Assembly (NCBI RefSeq): GCF_900166665.1
Contig: NZ_LT800494.1
Location: forward strand, 2,917,049 to 2,981,048
Length of the DNA: 64,000 bases
Reading direction: 5' to 3'
DNA from: Cytobacillus gottheilii
GTDB taxonomy: Bacteria; Bacillota; Bacilli; Bacillales; Cytobacillaceae
Positions 1 through 8,020 of the stretch are shown here, in pieces; position 1 is the first letter of the stretch; each line of letters opens with the position of its first letter. The notes under the pieces are model-generated. The model did no database searches. It was given only the letters and a program-made list of their open reading frames with translations, and was not told where the DNA came from. A program made the position numbers and the translations under genes.

Positions 1-1
1 T

Positions 2-715
2 ACAGCAAACATGTACAGCATCGAAAAAGGCATGAAAAGCACTGAAGTAATCAATTATTATGACGAAAACGGCGCAACCGCTGAGATTCCGCTTGATCCT
101 AAAAAAACGCCTTCTGAAAATGCGCAAAGCTATTTTAAGAGGTACACGAAAGCGAAAAACTCCATTGCTATCGTGCATGAGCAAATTGATAAAGCAAAGG
201 AAGAAGCCGCATATTTTGATAGCCTGCTGCAGCAAATCCAAACAGCCTCCCCAAGGGATATCGAAGAAATACGGGAAGAGCTGATGGAAGAAGGCTATAT
301 CAAGCAAAAGCAAAAACGAAACGGCAAGAAACAGCAAAATGTCAAACCAACCCTTGATACATACACAGCTGGGGATGGAACAGAAATTCTGGTTGGCAAA
401 AACAACAAACAAAACGACTACTTAACGAACAAACTTGCTGGCCGCGATGAAATCTGGCTTCATACAAAGGATATTCCTGGTTCACACGTCGTCATTCGCA
501 CCAAAGAGCCTAGTGACGAAACAATCCTTGAAGCGGCTGTCCTTGCTGCATACTTCAGCAAAGCCCGCAGCTCCAGCTCTGTTCCAGTTGATTACACACG
601 TGTTCGCCATGTAAAAAAACCAAATGGAGCTAAACCAGGTTACGTGATCTATGAACAGCAGCAGACTGTGTATGTGACACCTAGCGAGGATGAGGTTTTG
701 CGGTTGAAAAAGTGA
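2..715 (+). CDS. rqcH: RqcH (Rqc2/NFACT family ribosome quality-control protein), 3' part
   Basis: The reading frame is open from the window edge, so this is the C-terminal ~238 residues of a protein that begins outside. The NFACT-R domain is visible around a [15 protein letters not shown] motif, preceded by a coiled-coil stretch rich in K/E/Q. Family knowledge: RqcH binds stalled 50S subunits with peptidyl-tRNA and recruits tRNA-Ala to add C-terminal alanine tails; it was formerly called fibronectin-binding protein FbpA/YloA. The gene runs towards the pyr operon and ends at TGA 713-715. A hairpin with a T-run about 270 bases downstream could end its transcript. Only the family assignment is strong; the N-terminal NFACT-N domain cannot be checked here. 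Confidence 0.93.
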   Translation, partial: TANMYSIEKGMKSTEVINYYDENGATAEIPLDPKKTPSENAQSYFKRYTKAKNSIAIVHEQIDKAKEEAAYFDSLLQQIQTASPRDIEEIREELMEEGYIKQKQKRNGKKQQNVKPTLDTYTAGDGTEILVGKNNKQNDYLTNKLAGRDEIWLHTKDIPGSHVVIRTKEPSDETILEAAVLAAYFSKARSSSSVPVDYTRVRHVKKPNGAKPGYVIYEQQQTVYVTPSEDEVLRLKK

Positions 716-986
716 TTAGAGATGTTGTGTGAAATAGAGTTTGGGTAGGCAATTCTTGTGAATAAATTAAAATTGAGGGTGAGTAATTCCTGAAAAGGCT
801 AAACCATGCTGAGTTCAGGAATCAGAAGTGATTTGTGAATTCCGAACTCCACCATCATGAATCAGGCATTAGAATAAAAGACTATTCCCGAAACCCTACC
901 TTTTGTGTTTCATTTAAGCAGATTTATAAAAGTTTATGAGACGATAAACAAGAGGATGTGACATAAGTATTTAACACACCCATAGA
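716..986. other. Intergenic stretch without a recognised gene
   Basis: No convincing ORF with a ribosome binding site. A modest inverted repeat (785-793 with 814-822, ATTCCTGAA/TTCAGGAAT) is the only structure I see; it lacks a T-run and its role is unknown. Confidence 0.4.
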
Positions 987-1026
987 ACCGAATGGTTAGT
1001 CATCTTTCTAGCCATTCGGTCTTTTT
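987..1026 (+). terminator. Rho-independent terminator downstream of rqcH
   Basis: A 13-bp stem (987-999 with 1008-1020, one G-U pair) closes a short loop and is followed by CTTTTT. It reads on the plus strand, matching rqcH. Confidence 0.7.
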
Positions 1027-1056
1027 ATGATTAAAAAATATATTTTATTAACATGA

Positions 1057-1190
1057 GTGAAATGGAGCGGAGGACCCTCGACTCCTGTGGGCAATAGAGG
1101 AAAAGTTGAGACCCCGCAGAAGCTTTGCTTCGAGGAGGCTCAACTTCCTCCCCACGGAAAGCGAGGGAACGCAGCGCAGGTGGAACGGAC
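1057..1190 (-). repeat. Repeat A, copy 1 (reverse orientation)
   Basis: GC-rich ~130-bp element. In reverse complement it has the family landmarks: CGCTTTCCG, TGAGCCTCCTCG, a GGGTCTCAAC block and a degenerate GGAGTCGAG box. It lies between rqcH and the ECF sigma gene. A 61-codon ORF across it has no ribosome binding site and is a by-product of the repeat. Confidence 0.7.
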
Positions 1191-1378
1191 TTGTTTAAAT
1201 ACCTTAACTAAGATATTGAATAATCGTGTTTTAGAATATTAATTTTGTTTTGTCCCAACCACTTTTTACGAGTTGTGTTTGCCCATTTATTTTACCTCCC
1301 CCTTCCCTTTTAAAGGAAAATGATAAATCGCCAAGAAAATATATATAAATCATTCACTATAAGCTTAGTAAAAATTCT

Positions 1379-1405
1379 TGTAACTTTTCGATAGGCTCAA
1401 ACGAG
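1379..1405 (+). promoter_or_regulatory. Candidate ECF-type promoter for the sigma/anti-sigma pair
   Basis: TGTAACTTTT (1379-1388) resembles the AAC-containing -35 element of ECF sigma factors, and CGAG (1402-1405) could be the -10; the spacer is 17 bases. It lies ~38 bases before the sigma start, so it would allow the autoregulation common for ECF sigma genes. This is inferred from the motif only. Confidence 0.35.
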
Positions 1406-1442
1406 TTATTAGTGTAAAGAAAAAAAGAAAGGGGGAAATCAT

Positions 1443-1985
1443 TTGCATGATCAGGAAAATTTAGAAAAAATGATTCATCAGCTTTATAATCGTCATTATT
1501 TGGAAGTATATCGATTCCTAATCTGTTTTTCTGGCAATCAAAATGATGCAGAGGACTTAACTCAAGAAGTATTTATGCGTGTCTTAAACAATTCTTCTAC
1601 TATACCAAGCTTAATTAACGTGAAAACATGGATCTTCTCAATTGCCAAACATGTCGCTGTTGACCACTATCGAAAAAAAAGATTTTCATCCCTTTTCACT
1701 GATGGGTTTTTCAAACAATTTAGATCTCTTGAAAAAGAACCAAATGAAATAGTTGAACAAAACGAATTAAAAGAACTGGTACACACTGCCATTTCAAGAT
1801 TAAAACCCCATTATAGAGCGGTCGTCATTTTAAGAGGAATCAATGAATTTTCAATTAAGGAAACCTCTTTCATCCTTCAATGCAGTGAGTCAAAGGTGAA
1901 GGTAGACTATCATAGAGCCATAAAAGAACTAAGAAAAAAGTTAGACATGAAATCTGTGGAGGTGATCGAAAATGCAAAGGGATAA
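1443..1985 (+). CDS. ECF-family RNA polymerase sigma factor
   Basis: 180 residues with region 2 (about 13-80; DAEDLTQEVF and the WIFSIAKHVAVDHYRKK helix) and region 4 (about 113-165; FSIKETSFILQCSESKVKVDYHRAIKEL helix-turn-helix, broken by no gap). There is no region 3, so it is an ECF (group 4) factor. The start is TTG at 1443, chosen because AAAGGGGG lies seven bases upstream; the nearby ATG at 1447 is out of frame. It overlaps the next gene by 14 bases, the usual arrangement for a sigma and its anti-sigma. A candidate ECF promoter lies just upstream. I cannot assign it to a named sigma (SigW, SigX, SigM, SigV) from sequence alone. Confidence 0.9.
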   Translation: MHDQENLEKMIHQLYNRHYLEVYRFLICFSGNQNDAEDLTQEVFMRVLNNSSTIPSLINVKTWIFSIAKHVAVDHYRKKRFSSLFTDGFFKQFRSLEKEPNEIVEQNELKELVHTAISRLKPHYRAVVILRGINEFSIKETSFILQCSESKVKVDYHRAIKELRKKLDMKSVEVIENAKG

Positions 1986-2883
1986 GGACATTTTTAAACT
2001 AATGAAAGAAACCTACCCACTAGAGCCTAGGGAAGAATTTGTTGAGTCCACTTCAAATAAATTAAAACAAAGGGCACGAAAATTAAACAGAAAGAAAAAA
2101 ATCAAACGATTTCCTATAGCTTCAGCCAGCATTGCTATTTGTACACTTGCCTTATCGTGGTTTTTCTTTTATGGAGAAACAAATCTATTCACCAGTTCCC
2201 TCTCCTCTTTAGGAAAAGAAGAAAAACCTCAGTCAATCGTTAACCATCAAGACCCGCTAGTATTCATTTACCATTCACACAATACAGAGTCATTTTTTTC
2301 AGAAGCAAAAACGGATGACGCCAATCAGGCATTCCATGAAGATAGAAATATTTCATTAGTTGGAGAGAGACTGCGCCAATCATTGTTAAACAAGGGAGTT
2401 AACTCAATCCACGATGAAACGGATATAATGGGGATTTTAGACGAAAAAGGCTTGCCGTTTAGCCAAAGTTATACCGTTTCAAGAGATCCTTTAAATGCTG
2501 CTCTTGAAAAAAACCAGAGTATTAAAATGGCATTTGACATACACAGAGATTCAGCCAAAAGAATTGATACCACCGTCACATTAAACGGTAAAGACTATCC
2601 TCGGACTGCATTTGTTGTTTCTCAATCAAGTGACTTTTTTGAAGATAATTTAGAATTTGCAGAACTCCTTCACAGTAAAATAGAAGAAAAATATCCCACT
2701 TTGTCAAGAGGAGTTCTTATAAAAGCCGATACAAGCAAACAGAATACGTATAACCAAGACCTCATTGAACAATCCGTATTGATTGAAATTGGCGGAGTTG
2801 GAAACACATTAGAAGAGGAATATAGAACCGTTGATATCCTTGCTGAGGTAATTGAAGATATTTTAGGCAATGAACCGTATTAA
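1972..2883 (+). CDS. Membrane protein: anti-sigma-like N-terminus joined to a SpoIIP-type peptidoglycan hydrolase domain
   Basis: 303 residues. Residues 1-46 are cytoplasmic-type and basic, with a YPLEPREEFV...LKQRAR segment; one membrane helix lies at about 47-67; residues ~90-303 form a SpoIIP domain with YHSHNTES (100-107) and DIHRDS (189-194), the two motifs that carry the catalytic and zinc-binding residues in SpoIIP. Family knowledge: SpoIIP is the amidase/endopeptidase of the engulfment DMP complex. SpoIIP proper is an anchored sporulation protein in the gpr-spoIIP locus; here the gene overlaps an ECF sigma gene and is preceded by a perfect GGAGGTGATC Shine-Dalgarno site (start ATG 1972). 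I infer that it is the cognate anti-sigma, possibly sensing the wall. The anti-sigma role rests on position and topology, not on a recognised domain. Confidence 0.82.
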   Translation: MQRDKDIFKLMKETYPLEPREEFVESTSNKLKQRARKLNRKKKIKRFPIASASIAICTLALSWFFFYGETNLFTSSLSSLGKEEKPQSIVNHQDPLVFIYHSHNTESFFSEAKTDDANQAFHEDRNISLVGERLRQSLLNKGVNSIHDETDIMGILDEKGLPFSQSYTVSRDPLNAALEKNQSIKMAFDIHRDSAKRIDTTVTLNGKDYPRTAFVVSQSSDFFEDNLEFAELLHSKIEEKYPTLSRGVLIKADTSKQNTYNQDLIEQSVLIEIGGVGNTLEEEYRTVDILAEVIEDILGNEPY

Positions 2884-2889
2884 ACAATT

Positions 2890-2929
2890 AAGAGCGTTTC
2901 TGATTTTAAGCAGAGACGCTCTTCTTTTT
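2890..2929 (+). terminator. Rho-independent terminator after the sigma/SpoIIP operon
   Basis: A 13-bp stem (2890-2902 with 2911-2923, one G-U pair) followed by TTCTTTTT, eight bases after the stop codon. It closes a two-gene operon. Confidence 0.85.
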
Positions 2930-2946
2930 GGCTAGACCTCATTAAT

Positions 2947-3180
2947 TTTTCTCTTCTTGCCCTCCAGATGATGAAACCAGTGAAAAATAAGCGGAGATTT
3001 TACCGTTATTTCCAAAATCGAGCTATTTTCGTACAAAATAAGCGGAGATATTCCGGTTATTTAGAATAAAATCGCCTATTTTTCACGTTTTTATGTTAGT
3101 TAGTCGGAATTCCTCCGTCTATTTTAGCCAAATTTGAGTGATTTTACGATTTAAGCGGAATTCTTCCGCTTATTTATGAG
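2947..3180. repeat. Repeat B, copy 1 (array of four short palindromes)
   Basis: About 234 bp, AT-rich, with four related near-palindromes of the type AAGCGGA-N5/6-TCCG-YTAT; the last is AAGCGGAATTCTTCCGCTT. The spacers are roughly 45-65 bp and conserved between copies. The other copies are at 23260-23489 and 55431-55654, all in the same orientation. This copy has stops in all useful frames, so it does not code. Confidence 0.75.
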
Positions 3181-3262
3181 ATAAATAATATCCAACCAAA
3201 GCAACTGTGTTTGAAGAGAACGTTACATACCAGTTTGCTTAATCGCAAAATTCCTCTACTCC

Positions 3263-3874
3263 TTAAAACCCATCAATATCAGCCATCACATCTTTTAATA
3301 TATCAATAGATTTCAAGGGTTGACCATCTATCTCTAAAGTGTGATTTCCATCTCCAATCAAACTTAATGTTAGATTATTATTCTTCCTCAATAGTTCAAA
3401 TCGTTCTTCTATAAAACAAGGATCACGATCCCCAATAATACAAAGTCCTTCTTGTTCACTATTTACCATGCTATTAAAGACATCATCTCTTTGCAGCAAC
3501 GGAGTCAGCCAGACTGCTTTTGCATGATGAAATACCGGGTTATGAAGCAGAACGCTTAATGCAATAGTTGCGATCGATTTCGCCACTATATAAAACTGAT
3601 TATAATGTTTATCTTTGATGGCACCTTCAATTGCATGATACACATCTCTTGTAAAATCGTCAGCGTTTAGTTCTGCCATTTCTTCTCTGCTAAATCCATA
3701 GTTTATATGAAGTACATCAAACCCTTTGGAATAAAATATTCCAGTAGTAAAATGCAGTAACGGAGCTTGCGTTGTGTAGCCTGCTCCTGGCAAAACAATG
3801 ACCAAATTACTTGTTTGTCCTTTTTGTTCTATTAATCTAAAAGGAAACCTTTTATTCTTCACTGTATAATTCAC
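3263..3874 (-). CDS. Alpha/beta hydrolase-like protein
   Basis: 203 residues. The N-terminal strand and oxyanion region read VIVLPGAGYTTQAPLLHF, a candidate nucleophile elbow is VAKSIA (Ser in A-K-S-I-A rather than G-x-S-x-G), a candidate acid is in GDRDPC and a candidate histidine in GNHTLE; order and spacing fit an alpha/beta hydrolase fold. The substrate is unknown. The start ATG at 3874 overlaps the stop of the upstream DUF5662 gene by four bases, so the two are co-translated. Repeat B lies directly downstream and no terminator is evident. The replaced glycines at the elbow may mean altered or lost catalysis. Confidence 0.72.
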   Translation of the reverse strand: MNYTVKNKRFPFRLIEQKGQTSNLVIVLPGAGYTTQAPLLHFTTGIFYSKGFDVLHINYGFSREEMAELNADDFTRDVYHAIEGAIKDKHYNQFYIVAKSIATIALSVLLHNPVFHHAKAVWLTPLLQRDDVFNSMVNSEQEGLCIIGDRDPCFIEERFELLRKNNNLTLSLIGDGNHTLEIDGQPLKSIDILKDVMADIDGF

Positions 3875-4347
3875 TCCCTATCGTGATATTCTGCATCTTC
3901 TTTTCTCTTTCTCTCCAAGATTATCTCTAACTCTTTTCTGGAATCAGGATGCAGCACAAGTCTGGCGCTTGGGTCTACAGTTGATGGTTTCACTTTTCTT
4001 CCCCAACTCCTGGAAAACGAACGCCAGTCACAGACCATTTCAATGAGATATTTCTTAGGCATTGGCAAGGCTGTTTTATTTTGCGGGTCTACAACCCAAT
4101 ATTCAGCATGATGTTTATTTTTATGCTGATGGTGCAGCCAAGCGTATTTCCACTTCATTTCATCTTCCTGATTTAACTCGCCATCTGAGAAGAATTTTTT
4201 TGCATATGGGAAAAATTCTTTAGGTGAAAATTTAGATAAATCATGAATAATGCCTTGAATGTACAAACCTTCCTTCCAGCACTCCACTAGTACATTTAAT
4301 TTGTGATCAAGGATATACAAGAAATTTTTCCAATAGGCCCTGAACAT
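3871..4347 (-). CDS. DUF5662 family protein
   Basis: 158 residues matching the DUF5662 pattern: an N-terminal helix, then IHDLSKFSPKEF, and a WLHHQHKNKHHAEYW segment rich in His and Trp that could bind metal, then DWRSFSR. The family is uncharacterised. The start ATG at 4347 follows GGGAGGATTAT. It is the first gene of a two-gene unit with the alpha/beta hydrolase. I give no function; the HD and HHxHxNxHH residues suggest a metal-dependent, HD-like fold as inference only. Confidence 0.7.
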   Translation of the reverse strand: MFRAYWKNFLYILDHKLNVLVECWKEGLYIQGIIHDLSKFSPKEFFPYAKKFFSDGELNQEDEMKWKYAWLHHQHKNKHHAEYWVVDPQNKTALPMPKKYLIEMVCDWRSFSRSWGRKVKPSTVDPSARLVLHPDSRKELEIILERKRKEDAEYHDRE

Positions 4348-4527
4348 ATAATCCTCCCGCTATTTTCTAAATTAATTTTTTTCACTCCTTAGCTTCGTTA
4401 AGTTCAGTTTGAGTATCGAAGTATTAAATTTAGATATTCTCACAAAACAAACAACTGATGTACCACGCTTCTTTAGTTTTGGCTGTTTTCGTAAACATTG
4501 TTGTGTGAACATAAATGAGTAGAAGTT

Positions 4528-4655
4528 GATTTCCGCTCCAGGCGCTCGCTTTCCGCGGGTGGGCGCTGAGCCTCCTCGTCACTTACGCTCCTGCGGTGTC
4601 TCACCTATCCCACTTCTCCCGCAGGAGTCTCGCACCTTCTGCTCCAATCAACGAG
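4528..4655 (+). repeat. Repeat A, copy 2
   Basis: GC-rich element with CGCTCGCTTTCCGCGGG, TGAGCCTCCTCG, CTCCTGCGG-GTCTC and CCCGCAGGAGTCTCGCACC boxes. CTCCTGCGG (4589 region) and CCCGCAGGAG (4619-4628) can pair. It sits in the spacer between the DUF5662 gene and the small membrane ORF. The rest of 4348-4899 is AT-rich with no gene that I can support. Confidence 0.75.
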
Positions 4656-4899
4656 TCTGTTATCAAATAGAAAACTTATCCAAAAACAACAAACTTTTAG
4701 AAAAAAGCCATAGTTTTAGATATAATAGCAACATATCCATTTATTGTAAAGTTGTAATTTTCTAGTTATATATAGAGATGATTCAGTTCTTTAAGGAAAG
4801 TGGCAGGATTATTAAAAAGGCTGTATAAATTTTATTCCCAAAAAGGAAAATTATGTTATTGTTGAACTAACAAAATTCCTTTCAGGGAGGGCTTTATAT

Positions 4900-5043
4900 T
4901 TGAAATTTATGGATGATTTAGCAGGTGCTATATTTGATATTTTTAAATTCATGATAGGGTCGATTAGCTATTTACTTACAGGAATCATAATTGTTGCTGT
5001 TCCAATGTATTTGATAGTTTGGATATTTGGTTTATTTCAGTAA
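4900..5043 (+). CDS. Small membrane protein, 47 residues
   Basis: A short ORF starting at TTG 4900 and ending at TAA 5041-5043, with a strong AGGGAGGG ribosome binding site eight bases upstream. The product is amphipathic at the N-terminus (MDDLAGAIFDIFKFMIG) and then strongly hydrophobic (YLLTGIIIVAVPMYLIVWIF), one probable membrane helix or a helix with an amphipathic lead. No family is recognised. It stands alone between repeat A and the NUDIX gene; a toxin-like, holin-like or small regulatory role cannot be separated by sequence alone. Confidence 0.5.
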   Translation: MKFMDDLAGAIFDIFKFMIGSISYLLTGIIIVAVPMYLIVWIFGLFQ

Positions 5044-5175
5044 ACATACCTTACATTAGTATCAATTGAGATCTCAATCCTCTTCAACTACAGGGGGCAG
5101 TTTACTTGAAGAAAGATTGTGAAGTTTAATAATAGAATATGAATATGTATTTAAAGTTTAAAGGAGGTTGCATAT

Positions 5176-5682
5176 TTGAGACTTAGACAAATGGCTGTCG
5201 TTTTTCTTTTAAGTGAAGATCAAGATGTTTTGTTTCTTCAAAAAAAGTCAAAAGACTCTTTCTTTGCAGGTTTCTTAGTCCCAATAGGCGGACATATTGA
5301 AGGCCATGAAATAAATGAACCTCAAGAGGCTTGTTTACGAGAGATTGAGGAAGAAACTGGATTGAAAAGGGAATTCATAGAAAATCTAAAACTTAGATAT
5401 ATCGTACATAGAATAAAGGAAAATCAAGAAATTCGATTACAATATGTTTTCTTTGGAAATGTATCAAAAATTAATACCTTAATTGAGAGTGATGAAGGTT
5501 CATTAGCATGGGTAGGCTATAACGATATTTTAAGGAAAAATGTCTCAGCCACTACTATTGAAATAGTTAAACACTACAAGGAAATAGGCAAATCTACTGA
5601 AAATGTGTATGTAGGTTCAATGAGGTCACTAAAAGGAAATCCTACTATTACTTGGGGACTTTTAGAGGATTGGGAAAAGTAA
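5176..5682 (+). CDS. NUDIX hydrolase
   Basis: 168 residues. The Nudix box runs from GGHIEGHE to REIEEETGL (about residues 37-62), with the REUxEE core that binds divalent metal. The spacing between the first Glu and REIEEE is nine residues rather than the usual seven, a two-residue insertion. Family role: hydrolysis of a nucleoside diphosphate linked to another moiety X; the substrate cannot be predicted. The start TTG at 5176 is supported by AAGGAGG eight bases upstream. Single-gene unit in the accessory zone. Confidence 0.88.
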   Translation: MRLRQMAVVFLLSEDQDVLFLQKKSKDSFFAGFLVPIGGHIEGHEINEPQEACLREIEEETGLKREFIENLKLRYIVHRIKENQEIRLQYVFFGNVSKINTLIESDEGSLAWVGYNDILRKNVSATTIEIVKHYKEIGKSTENVYVGSMRSLKGNPTITWGLLEDWEK

Positions 5683-5784
5683 TTCTTCTGATAAATTAGC
5701 TTTTATTATATGTGAAAATAAAAGGTTATGAAGTATTGCACTTAACCAAACAGGTGCTTATGGTTAAGATCGCCTACCTATCCA

Positions 5785-5834
5785 GCCGACTTTACTTATG
5801 TAATAATCGGGCCAGGTTAGTTGAAGATATAAAT
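5785..5834 (+). repeat. Repeat D, copy 1
   Basis: Contains CTTATGTAATAA-TCGGGCCAGG-TTAGTTGAA-GATAT, closely matching 7967-8020 after small gaps. It lies about 100 bases downstream of the NUDIX gene. Confidence 0.5.
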
Positions 5835-5900
5835 TTAACTTGTGTTCAAAATTCGGATCATTGTTAAAGTAATAAAACAGGATATTTTAATTAAAGCAGT

Positions 5901-5955
5901 AAAAAGAGAGGTTATTCTGAAAAACGCTAAAAATCAAATTTCAGAAGCAACCTCT
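5901..5955 (-). terminator. Terminator of the GNAT gene (minus strand)
   Basis: On the minus strand AGAGGTTGCTTCTGAAA pairs with TTTCAGAATAACCTCT (one bulge), followed by CTTTTT. It lies ~85 bases past the GNAT stop and is oriented for it. The remainder of 5683-6041 holds only repeat D and AT-rich sequence. Confidence 0.7.
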
Positions 5956-6041
5956 GTTATAATTTTAATTGTTAAAATATTTAATATTAACTAAAATTAT
6001 CTGCTAAAAGTATTTAAGTGAATAAGGCGCTATTTGCTATA

Positions 6042-7205
6042 CTAATTCTTGAGTGACTCTGAAAGTATGCGTGCGATCTGTTCGCTATTCTCTTCTCTAT
6101 AAACATATTCATGATAATGTGGCTGGTGGATATCTTTCCAGCCCATTTCTATAGCCTTTTTATAATAATGTTTTGCTTGTTCCTTTTCGCCGGTCAAATA
6201 AAACATACAGGCTGCATTCCAATATAATGCCCTATCTCCATTCCAGTCCCAGCCTTTATCAAGTGCTTGAGCATAACTCCAAGCCGCACGGGCATAATCT
6301 ATCTCCACGTCATACCTATAATCACCACGCATATAATGATTTCCGTTGACAAGGAGGTTGTTTAAAGGATGATTCCATCCAAATAGAACAGGGAAATCCG
6401 CCAGCAGTTTGAAACCAACAGACAGAGCTGTTCGCTGAGAAGCTATGTTGTTTGACCAGCACTGCCAACCAACTTTTCTGATACCTCTCTGTTTTGCGAG
6501 CATGAGTGTACCTAATGCTGTTTTTCGTGCCCACCCGTTACGCTGATAGTTTTCTTCTGTTTCAATACCTATTTCACACTCATCATCAACTACCCAATCC
6601 GTTAGGCACCAGCTAATAATAGTCGGCCCCTGCTGCGTATCTTGTATAGCGACACAACCAAACCCCTTATTCTCATATGTTTCTATTGAAGGCCAGTTCT
6701 CTAGTATTTCACTTATTACATCACTAAGCCCTATTACGTCTTGACGTTGCAACAAGTTTCCATTTATCGGAAAAATGCTATTATCAGCGGGAATGTCCAT
6801 ACTGCTCAAATTGTGAGTGAATGTCAGTCTCCCACTTCTCATAGGCAATAAATCCTTCATAACGATCTGAAGAACGCCATTCCATTTTTCATCTGTAGGA
6901 TAAAATAGTACATAGTCTAGCTCTCCCTTTGAGACAAGCCCAGGTAACAGCTCCTCTTTGACTAAATTATTGGTTTCTTCAAAAAATAGATTGTTCTCTG
7001 TACTCCCCCCTAAAAAAATCCCTTGAGGGTTTGACAACAACGCTGTTTTACAGTCATTAGACAGAAAAACCCTGCCTGGCACAGTACCTTTAATGACACC
7101 TTTAATTGATAAATGATGTTTCAAAGGTTCAAAAAGATTTGCCGCTCTATAAAAGTTTTCTCTAGTAAGTTCAATTCCTTGAATCATGTTTTTTGAGTAC
7201 ATCAT
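6042..7205 (-). CDS. GNAT-family N-acetyltransferase with a TPR-like C-terminal part
   Basis: 387 residues, long for a GNAT protein. An N-terminal region (about 1-150) precedes a GNAT domain (about 150-275) where IGIETEENYQRNGWARK resembles the acetyl-CoA-binding motif A (V-x-x-x-x-R/Q-x-x-G-x-A) and WQCWSNNIASQRTALSVGF the following Asn/Ser-rich motif. Residues about 300-385 look like one or two TPR-type helical hairpins (ARAAWSYAQALDKGW, AACMFYLTGEKEQAKHYYKKAIEMGW). This fits the GNAT_acetyltran group. The substrate is unknown. It is transcribed alone and divergently from the VOC gene. Confidence 0.78.
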   Translation of the reverse strand: MMYSKNMIQGIELTRENFYRAANLFEPLKHHLSIKGVIKGTVPGRVFLSNDCKTALLSNPQGIFLGGSTENNLFFEETNNLVKEELLPGLVSKGELDYVLFYPTDEKWNGVLQIVMKDLLPMRSGRLTFTHNLSSMDIPADNSIFPINGNLLQRQDVIGLSDVISEILENWPSIETYENKGFGCVAIQDTQQGPTIISWCLTDWVVDDECEIGIETEENYQRNGWARKTALGTLMLAKQRGIRKVGWQCWSNNIASQRTALSVGFKLLADFPVLFGWNHPLNNLLVNGNHYMRGDYRYDVEIDYARAAWSYAQALDKGWDWNGDRALYWNAACMFYLTGEKEQAKHYYKKAIEMGWKDIHQPHYHEYVYREENSEQIARILSESLKN

Positions 7206-7556
7206 ATCCGTTTGCCTCCCATGAGCTTATGAGAGGTTTTTTAACTAGAAATATAAACCTCTCACTCGCTTCTCGATTTGTTCGTTCTTAACCAAACACC
7301 ATCACTCCCTTAAACGTATTAGAGGATATAATCTAGATGCTTTGAATCTTATGCCCTCACCTAATTATGGAATAATTATACAATTATTTCAAGATGTATA
7401 TTATAATAAATGCAATATTTGTAAGGTTAAGTCTGATACTTGAAGTATTTGATGAGATATTAGAAGTCAGCTTAGACCATGCAAAAGTGTCTATTTATTT
7501 GATTCACTTACATGTACAAAATCTTAAATTAATTGAATTAAGAGAGGAATGGTAAT
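7206..7556. other. Divergent intergenic region between the GNAT and VOC genes
   Basis: AT-rich, about 350 bases, expected to hold two divergent promoters. I see TATAAT-like strings near 7400 but no hexamer pair with good spacing, and no ORF with a ribosome binding site. Confidence 0.35.
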
Positions 7557-7934
7557 ATGAGTGTGCTCTTTAGAGTTGAATTGTATATAAGGGATATTGA
7601 AAAATCTATAAGCTTTTATCAAAATATCATTGGATTAGAACTCTATGGAAGAAGCGAACGTTCTGCACGCTTCAATTATGATTGTTTTTCATTATTACTT
7701 ACTTCTGAAACCATTTTAGCTGATGATCATTATTTTAATAAAGGTGTAAAGGGAGATATGAGAGGAAAAGGGTTTGAATTCATTATTGTTGTTGAAGAAT
7801 TAGAATCAGTTTATCAACGGTGTATGGATTACAATTACCCAATTGAAGTTGAGATAGAAAAATATCCTTGGGAAATGAGAGGATTCAAAATTGCCGATCC
7901 GGATGGGTATTTTTTAAGGATTACATCTAAATGA
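7557..7934 (+). CDS. VOC-superfamily (glyoxalase/bleomycin-resistance-like) protein
   Basis: 125 residues with the VOC beta-alpha-beta-beta-beta pattern: VELYIRDIEKSISFYQNIIGLELY at the N-terminus and FKIADPDGYFLRI at the C-terminus. Such proteins are metal-dependent lyases, isomerases or dioxygenases, or drug-binding resistance proteins; the common first metal-ligand His after the first strand is not evident, so metal binding is uncertain. The start ATG at 7557 follows AGAGAGG. Neighbouring APH-like and GNAT genes suggest a small-molecule modification or resistance neighbourhood, as inference. Confidence 0.82.
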   Translation: MSVLFRVELYIRDIEKSISFYQNIIGLELYGRSERSARFNYDCFSLLLTSETILADDHYFNKGVKGDMRGKGFEFIIVVEELESVYQRCMDYNYPIEVEIEKYPWEMRGFKIADPDGYFLRITSK

Positions 7935-7966
7935 GAATTTTGAAGAAATGTGCTACGGCTGTCATA

Positions 7967-8020
7967 TAAGGCAGCTTTTCTTATGTAATAAATTGGGCAG
8001 GATAGTTGAATAAAGATATC
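7967..8020 (+). repeat. Repeat D, copy 2
   Basis: CTTATGTAATAAATTGGGCAGG followed by ATAGTTGAATAAAGATAT; matches 5785-5834. It lies between the VOC gene and the APH-like gene. Confidence 0.5.

Noticed and set aside
1057..1242. Plus-strand ORF of 61 codons
   Set aside because: It lies in repeat A, with no ribosome binding site and GC-driven codon content; other repeat A copies do not keep the frame.
2947..3180. CRISPR-like look of regularly spaced repeats
   Set aside because: The spacers are conserved between the three copies and there are only four short units; no cas genes are present.
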